From: Rhizobium sp. SEMIA4064
Lineage (GTDB): Bacteria > Pseudomonadota > Alphaproteobacteria > Rhizobiales > Rhizobiaceae
DNA: 64,000 bases
Assembly: GCF_003025035.1 (NCBI RefSeq)
Contig: NZ_PYJN01000001.1
Coordinates: 248,549-312,548 of the forward strand
Reading direction: 5' to 3'
Of this stretch, positions 59,955 through 64,000 are shown piece after piece. The position numbers and the translations under genes are program-made. The notes below the pieces were generated by a model, which saw nothing but the letters and a program-made list of their open reading frames with translations, did no database searches and had not been told where the DNA came from. Position 1 is the stretch's first letter, and each line of letters starts with the position of its first letter.

Positions 59955-62882
59955 CTAAAAGCCGTCATTCAGCGCCTTTTCCAGGGCGTTGACGAAGAAA
60001 TCGGCGCTTTCCGCCGAGAGGCAAAGCGGCGGTTTTATCTTCAACACATTCAGGTGATCGCCGGTCGGCTGCATGATGACGCCAAGCCCGAGCATCCGTT
60101 CGCAGATAGCGGCCGTCTCTTCCGTCGCGGGTGTCAGCGTCTCGTGATCGCGGACGAATTCGACGCCGAGATAGAGGCCCATGCCGTGCACGGCACCGAT
60201 CAGCGGGAAATGGTCCATCAGCGCGATCAGCCCTGCCTTCAGGTGGTCGCCGATGATTCGGGCATTCTCCTGCAGGCCTTCGTCCGTCATGATGTCCAGC
60301 ACGGTCAGGCCGACCACCGAGCTCACCGGACTGCCGCCGGCGGAGGAGAAGAAATAGCCCTCTTTCTCCAGTGATTCGGCAATCTCCCGCCTCGTGATAA
60401 CGGCGCCGAGCGGATGGCCGTTGCCCATGCCCTTGGCGATGGTGATGATATCGGGCACGACGTCCTGGCTCTCGAAGCCCCAGAAATGATGGCCGAGCCG
60501 GCCGTAACCCACCTGCACCTCGTCGGCGATGCAAAGGCCGCCGCGCTGACGCACGGCCGCGTAGACATCGGCGAGATAGCCGCGCGGCAGGGCGATGCCC
60601 CCGGCGTTGCCGTAGACCGGTTCTGCGATGAAGCCGGCAAGACCCTCGCCCTTCTCGTCCACGCCCTCCAGCAGGGTCGTGACGCCAGCCATGTAGTCCA
60701 CAGCCGAATCCGGACCGCGGAACGGGCCGCGATAGGTATTGGGCGAAACGAGCGGATGCACCCAGTCCGGACGCGTCGTCAACGCCCGTGGATTATCGGC
60801 AATGGAGGTGGAGACGGCATCGCTTGCCAGCGTCCAGCCGTGATAGGCCTCCAGCAGGCAAAGCATGTTTTTCTTGGCCGTATGCGCCCAGGCAAGCCGG
60901 ATGGCGAGATCGTTGGCCTCTGAACCGCTGTTGACAAGGAAGACGCTGTCGAGAGCATCCGGCGCCAAGGCTGCCAGGCGCTCCGAAAATTCAGCAACGG
61001 CTGCGTAATGGAAGCGGGAATTGGTGTTGAGCCGTGACCATTGCCGCTCGATAGCCGCCGTCAGCCGTGGATGCGCATGGCCGAGCATGGTCACGTTGTT
61101 GACCATGTCGAGATAGGCGCGCCCTTCCGTGTCGAACACGAATTCATGCCAGCCACGCTCGATCTGCGGTGGAGCGTCGTAATAATGCTTTTGCGGCTTG
61201 GCAAAATGCGCTTCGCGTTGCGTAAGAAGTGCGGCGCTATCCAGTCGCGGCGCTTCGCAGGCCTGGCTGAGAAGCATGGCGGGCGAGGGGCAGAGGGTCG
61301 ACCAGCCATCGGCCTGATCGGCGGTGGCAAAAAGCGGCGGCACCAGCCCCGGGACGCGGCAGAGCTGCACGCGCAGTCCCCCGATGGCCGAGCCCTCGCT
61401 GCCGATGGTGCCGACGATCGCCCCTTGCTCCACACCGGCGCCCTCTTCCAGAGTACACTCGACGCCATCAAGATGCAGGCTGACGGCTTCGCCGACCAGA
61501 ACGAGATGTTGGCCGTTCCACTGGATGCGCCCGGCAAAGGGGGCTGTGACGGTAGTGCCGGCTGGCAGGCAGATATCGTTATGCAACGCGAAATTCTGCG
61601 GCGGCGTCATGCTGAGGAGATCGGCATGCGATAGACGGAATTCGCCGTAGCGGGTTGCAGCCGAGCCGGAGGCGATAGCCGCTTTGGCAAGCAACCGCCA
61701 GTCCATGTCGGGCTTCAGCCAGTTGCCGTCGAAAAAATGCGGGCTGGTCGCGGAAAGATCGACGGCGGCAATATGATCCGATGCGATATCCGGCAGCAAT
61801 GCGGACCAGCCTTCGGTGGCGATTGGAGCGAGATCGATGCCTGCGGCCCGCAGGATCGCCGCTTCCATCACGTCCGGCTGCGCGCCGGTAGCGACGTCGA
61901 AAATCTCGCGCTCGAGTTCCAGATTGCCGCGTACATAGTCGTTGTCGGGGTCGATGGCGAGCTGCTTCTCGCCGCTGGCGGCAAGAATCACCGCGCGGGC
62001 GACGATCAGCGGCCAGAGCGCCTTCAATTCGGCCTCCCCGAGCGGATAGATCGCGTGATAGGCCTTGATGGCGGGGAGGATGTAGAAGGGATCGCCTTCT
62101 GCATGGTGGAGCAGCGAGGCGCAGGTGACGGCGAGGTCGCCCACCAGCCAGCCCTGGATGATGTCCCCGAAATCAATCACCCCATCCGGGATAGGCTGCC
62201 CATGCGCATCCGGGTGGCTGACGACATTGTCGCCAGTGACGTCGTGATGCACGGGCTGCACGCGTAGCCCGCTTGCAAGCGGCTGGATGCGCTTGACGGC
62301 CGCAACCATTGCCTTGGCGATGCGGTCGCGCGCTTCGTGATCGGTGATGGCCGACAAGAGCTGCACGGCAATCGGCCCGGCGCGGCGCAGGTCCCATTGC
62401 AGGCTGCGATGGAGGCCGGGATGTTCGAAATCAGCGAGATCGCGGGCGAGCCGCCCCGCGAGCGCACCCAGCGCGGAAACGGAGGCGGTGGGCAGGTGCT
62501 TGCGCCGCGTCAGCGATTGGCCGGGGAGATAGCTGAGCAGCCGGACGAGATAATCCTGCTCGCGAATGGTGACGACAAGAATGTCCCGGCCGTTCAGCGA
62601 GGGGATGATATTGGGTACGCGCGGCGCATCCGGTTTGGCATGCAGATGCCGGATGGCGGCGTTCTGCGCCTCCAGCTCGACCGTGTCGTATTCCGTCCGA
62701 CAGATCTTCAGAACGTAGCTATTGTTACCGGCGTCGATGCGATAGTTGCGGTCCTGCTGGCTGCCGAGTTCGGTGATCGTTCCGGCCAGGCCATAATGCG
62801 TCTGCAAGATCTCCGCCGCCGCCTCCGGCGTGGTATCCGGTCTTGGCAGTTGCATACGATTGACGAGCGCGGCGTCGGTCAT
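59955..62882 (-). CDS. Fusion of APH-type kinase, M23-like domain and class III aminotransferase
   Basis: 975-residue three-part protein. A start 60 bases upstream exists, but the ATG at 62882 follows GGGGGTG. Domain 1 (about 20-330) is an aminoglycoside-phosphotransferase-type kinase with HHDVTGDNVV near 212 and DFGD near 237. Domain 2 (about 410-550) resembles an M23 beta-barrel but lacks its metal-binding His. Domain 3 (about 565-975) is a PLP enzyme with NSGSEAND near 651, ADEVQ (Asp787) and AKGMGNGHPLG (Lys817). Separate animal homologues are hydroxylysine kinase and the AGXT2L phospho-lyases, so phosphorylation followed by phosphate elimination from an amino alcohol is the leading idea. 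Confidence 0.9.
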   Translation of the reverse strand: MTDAALVNRMQLPRPDTTPEAAAEILQTHYGLAGTITELGSQQDRNYRIDAGNNSYVLKICRTEYDTVELEAQNAAIRHLHAKPDAPRVPNIIPSLNGRDILVVTIREQDYLVRLLSYLPGQSLTRRKHLPTASVSALGALAGRLARDLADFEHPGLHRSLQWDLRRAGPIAVQLLSAITDHEARDRIAKAMVAAVKRIQPLASGLRVQPVHHDVTGDNVVSHPDAHGQPIPDGVIDFGDIIQGWLVGDLAVTCASLLHHAEGDPFYILPAIKAYHAIYPLGEAELKALWPLIVARAVILAASGEKQLAIDPDNDYVRGNLELEREIFDVATGAQPDVMEAAILRAAGIDLAPIATEGWSALLPDIASDHIAAVDLSATSPHFFDGNWLKPDMDWRLLAKAAIASGSAATRYGEFRLSHADLLSMTPPQNFALHNDICLPAGTTVTAPFAGRIQWNGQHLVLVGEAVSLHLDGVECTLEEGAGVEQGAIVGTIGSEGSAIGGLRVQLCRVPGLVPPLFATADQADGWSTLCPSPAMLLSQACEAPRLDSAALLTQREAHFAKPQKHYYDAPPQIERGWHEFVFDTEGRAYLDMVNNVTMLGHAHPRLTAAIERQWSRLNTNSRFHYAAVAEFSERLAALAPDALDSVFLVNSGSEANDLAIRLAWAHTAKKNMLCLLEAYHGWTLASDAVSTSIADNPRALTTRPDWVHPLVSPNTYRGPFRGPDSAVDYMAGVTTLLEGVDEKGEGLAGFIAEPVYGNAGGIALPRGYLADVYAAVRQRGGLCIADEVQVGYGRLGHHFWGFESQDVVPDIITIAKGMGNGHPLGAVITRREIAESLEKEGYFFSSAGGSPVSSVVGLTVLDIMTDEGLQENARIIGDHLKAGLIALMDHFPLIGAVHGMGLYLGVEFVRDHETLTPATEETAAICERMLGLGVIMQPTGDHLNVLKIKPPLCLSAESADFFVNALEKALNDGF

Positions 62883-63034
62883 GGCACCCCCGGATGGTTC
62901 ATCTGCATCGACACTAAACCATTCCGTCCAAAAGAAAATCACCGAAAGCGAATAGGATGATCTAACGTTAATACGGAAGATAGGCTCCCGATTGCGCTCG
63001 CCTAGAGTGCCATGCGTTCATTTGAACGCAGACT

Positions 63035-63595
63035 TCACTCAACCTCGATTGAATAGCTGCAGCCGGCGAGCGTCTTGCCGGGATGGTTGATATCGGTCGA
63101 GACATCGAGGGCAATGCGCGAGTGCAGGACCGTATCGGAATTCTCCAATTGCTCCTTTTTGGAGAATATCTCCCTTTCGGCAAGGAATTTGTCGAACCTG
63201 TCGACCGCGGCGGTGACATCCAATTGCTTGGCAATAGGATGTGGATCGGACTCGTTGAGCAGGGCAAGCGGGCCGGAGGAGGCAAAAGCGATCCTGTCGG
63301 TCTGTCGCCCGAAAACGCTAATCGGCTTTGCCAGCTTGAATTCCCGCAGCAGAAGGCTGTTTGAGGGCTGTTCGGTAATGCCGAACTGTCTCATCGCATC
63401 TTCGCTTTCCGGTCCGGTCAGCCACATGGCAAAGCTGTTATAGCTTTGCACGTCGTATGTCGTGCATTCGATCAGTTTAGTGAGATCGATCTTCGTAGGG
63501 TCTTCTTCCGAGGTCATCGCGGCAGTCGACACCTGTGTGCTCACAAGGATAGCAAGGGCCGAAAGCGGCAGGATTCTATCCAGATATGATCGCAT
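63035..63595 (-). CDS. Secreted protein, function unknown
   Basis: 186-residue protein with a signal peptide (about 1-26, LPLSALAILVSTQVSTAA) and no recognised domain. Two Cys (ECTTYDV near 43 and GCSYS near the end) may form a disulfide. The start at 63595 follows a very strong GGAGGAGG; an upstream TTG would put this site inside the gene. No lipobox. The next gene on this strand is the fusion protein, 150 bases downstream, so co-expression is possible but not shown. Confidence 0.72.
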   Translation of the reverse strand: MRSYLDRILPLSALAILVSTQVSTAAMTSEEDPTKIDLTKLIECTTYDVQSYNSFAMWLTGPESEDAMRQFGITEQPSNSLLLREFKLAKPISVFGRQTDRIAFASSGPLALLNESDPHPIAKQLDVTAAVDRFDKFLAEREIFSKKEQLENSDTVLHSRIALDVSTDINHPGKTLAGCSYSIEVE

Positions 63596-63740
63596 TTTCC
63601 TCCTCCGCAACTTCCAAGCGACTCGATACCGGTCGCATTAAATCGCAATTTGGCGGGAAAAGGAAATAGTGGTCCTTCGGACCAAATCGCGCGCTTGCGA
63701 ATGCCGCGTCATCGGGCGGCTTGAAACAGTCCGCCGGAAC

Positions 63741-63774
63741 ATCCGCCTGCAGGTGGACTGACCTGCAAGCGGAT
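63741..63774 (-). terminator. Hairpin downstream of purU
   Basis: ATCCGCCTGCAGGT (63741-63754) pairs with ACCTGCAAGCGGAT (63761-63774), 14 bases with one mismatch and a six-base loop, 44 bases after the purU stop. No U-run follows, so it is a candidate terminator or message-stabilising hairpin. Confidence 0.5.
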
Positions 63775-63817
63775 AGAATGCTTTGTCTTCAAAAAACTAA
63801 GGCGAGCGTTGCGCGTC

Positions 63818-64000
63818 TCAGCCCATGCGTTCCGACGCATAGCTTCCGGGGCTTGCCGGGAAGACGATGGTGCGGTTGCCGTTGAGGAAGGTGCGGTAGT
63901 GGATATGGGCATGGATGGCGCGGGCCAGCACCTGGCTTTCGACATCGCGGCCGATCGAGACATAGTCTTCCGCCGACTGCGCATGCGTGATGCGCGCCGT
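63818..64000 (-). CDS. purU: Formyltetrahydrofolate deformylase, C-terminal end only
   Basis: The last 60 codons plus stop; the remainder lies outside the window. The readable end contains RITHAQSAEDYVSIGRDVES, then LARAIHAHIHYRTFLNGN and TIVFPASPGSYASERMG, which match the C-terminus of PurU. The enzyme releases formate from 10-formyl-tetrahydrofolate, supplying formate for purine synthesis and balancing the folate pool. It is closed off by a hairpin. Confidence 0.9.
   Translation of the reverse strand, partial: TARITHAQSAEDYVSIGRDVESQVLARAIHAHIHYRTFLNGNRTIVFPASPGSYASERMG

Noticed and set aside
59747..59992. An 81-codon plus-strand frame in the gap near 59.8 kb
   Set aside because: No ribosome binding site or family resemblance, and it overlaps the 3' end of the fusion gene.
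1..64000. CRISPR array, riboswitch or complete insertion sequence
   Set aside because: No regularly spaced direct repeats, no known riboswitch core recognised by eye, and only a transposase fragment at 21.6 kb.

Overview
The window is a GC-rich stretch (roughly 60 % by eye) of an alphaproteobacterial chromosome, most probably a Rhizobium or close Rhizobiaceae relative. Grounds: the yejABEF, pncB, deo, Tad/Cpa and purU genes read like rhizobial homologues, codon use is strongly GC3-biased with many long antisense open frames, and short intergenic palindromic repeats of the rhizobial mosaic type recur. No CRISPR array, rRNA, prophage or complete insertion sequence is visible. One tRNA gene (Ser-GGA, minus strand) is present.

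Layout. 1-6.7 kb: peptide importer yejA(partial)-yejB-yejE-yejF followed by a 2-hydroxyacid dehydrogenase. 6.7-13 kb: a small membrane protein, pncB (NAD salvage), a secreted Sel1-repeat protein, a DUF1444 protein and an MscS-type channel. 12.9-16.6 kb, minus strand: an SDR protein lacking the catalytic Tyr, an Old Yellow Enzyme, an alpha/beta hydrolase and a TauE/SafE exporter. 16.7-19.8 kb: a (hydroxy)proline catabolic cassette (proline racemase-family enzyme with a Ser/Cys pair, an Ldh2-family reductase, a GntR/FCD regulator) with matching GTATAC palindromes at both ends. 20.2-22.4 kb: a less GC-rich islet with a trypsin-like protease, a small membrane protein, an IS66-type transposase remnant and tRNA-Ser. 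23.1-34.7 kb: a nucleoside uptake and salvage locus, with the BMP-family ABC transporter, cdd, punA, deoC and deoA rightward and deoB, add and upp leftward. 34.8-47.9 kb: a Tad/Flp pilus locus (two TadE-like pseudopilins, a detached CpaC-N-like protein, two tandem Flp pilins, cpaABCDEF, tadB, tadC, tadD) interrupted by a LysE-family exporter. 48-52.9 kb: an M17 aminopeptidase, a MarR regulator, an NlpC/P60 hydrolase, a small protein, a DMT exporter and a divergent Lrp/AsnC regulator. 53-59 kb, minus strand: amidase, two Dpp-type permeases, a peptide-binding protein and a DmpA-type peptidase, without ATPase genes. 59.2-64 kb: a small rhizobial protein, a 975-residue kinase / M23-like / aminotransferase fusion, a secreted protein and the 3' end of purU.

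How the genes work together. The nucleoside locus imports nucleosides, deaminates them (Cdd, Add), splits them (PunA, DeoA), recycles uracil (Upp) and channels the (deoxy)ribose phosphates through DeoB and DeoC to glyceraldehyde-3-phosphate and acetaldehyde. The Tad locus encodes pilin, prepilin peptidase, secretin, assembly ATPase and inner-membrane platform, so it looks complete for Flp pilus biogenesis. The peptide modules (Yej; the Dpp-like cluster with amidase and peptidase; the M17 and NlpC/P60 pair) fit an organism that scavenges peptides.

The most noteworthy points are the kinase-aminotransferase fusion, which suggests a two-step phosphorylation and phospho-lyase reaction on one polypeptide; the tandem pilins, each with a matching leader hairpin; the Ser/Cys (hydroxy)proline enzyme with its apparent operator pair; the SDR protein lacking its Tyr; and the protease/membrane-protein pair beside tRNA-Ser. 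Nothing here can be declared a new system from sequence alone.
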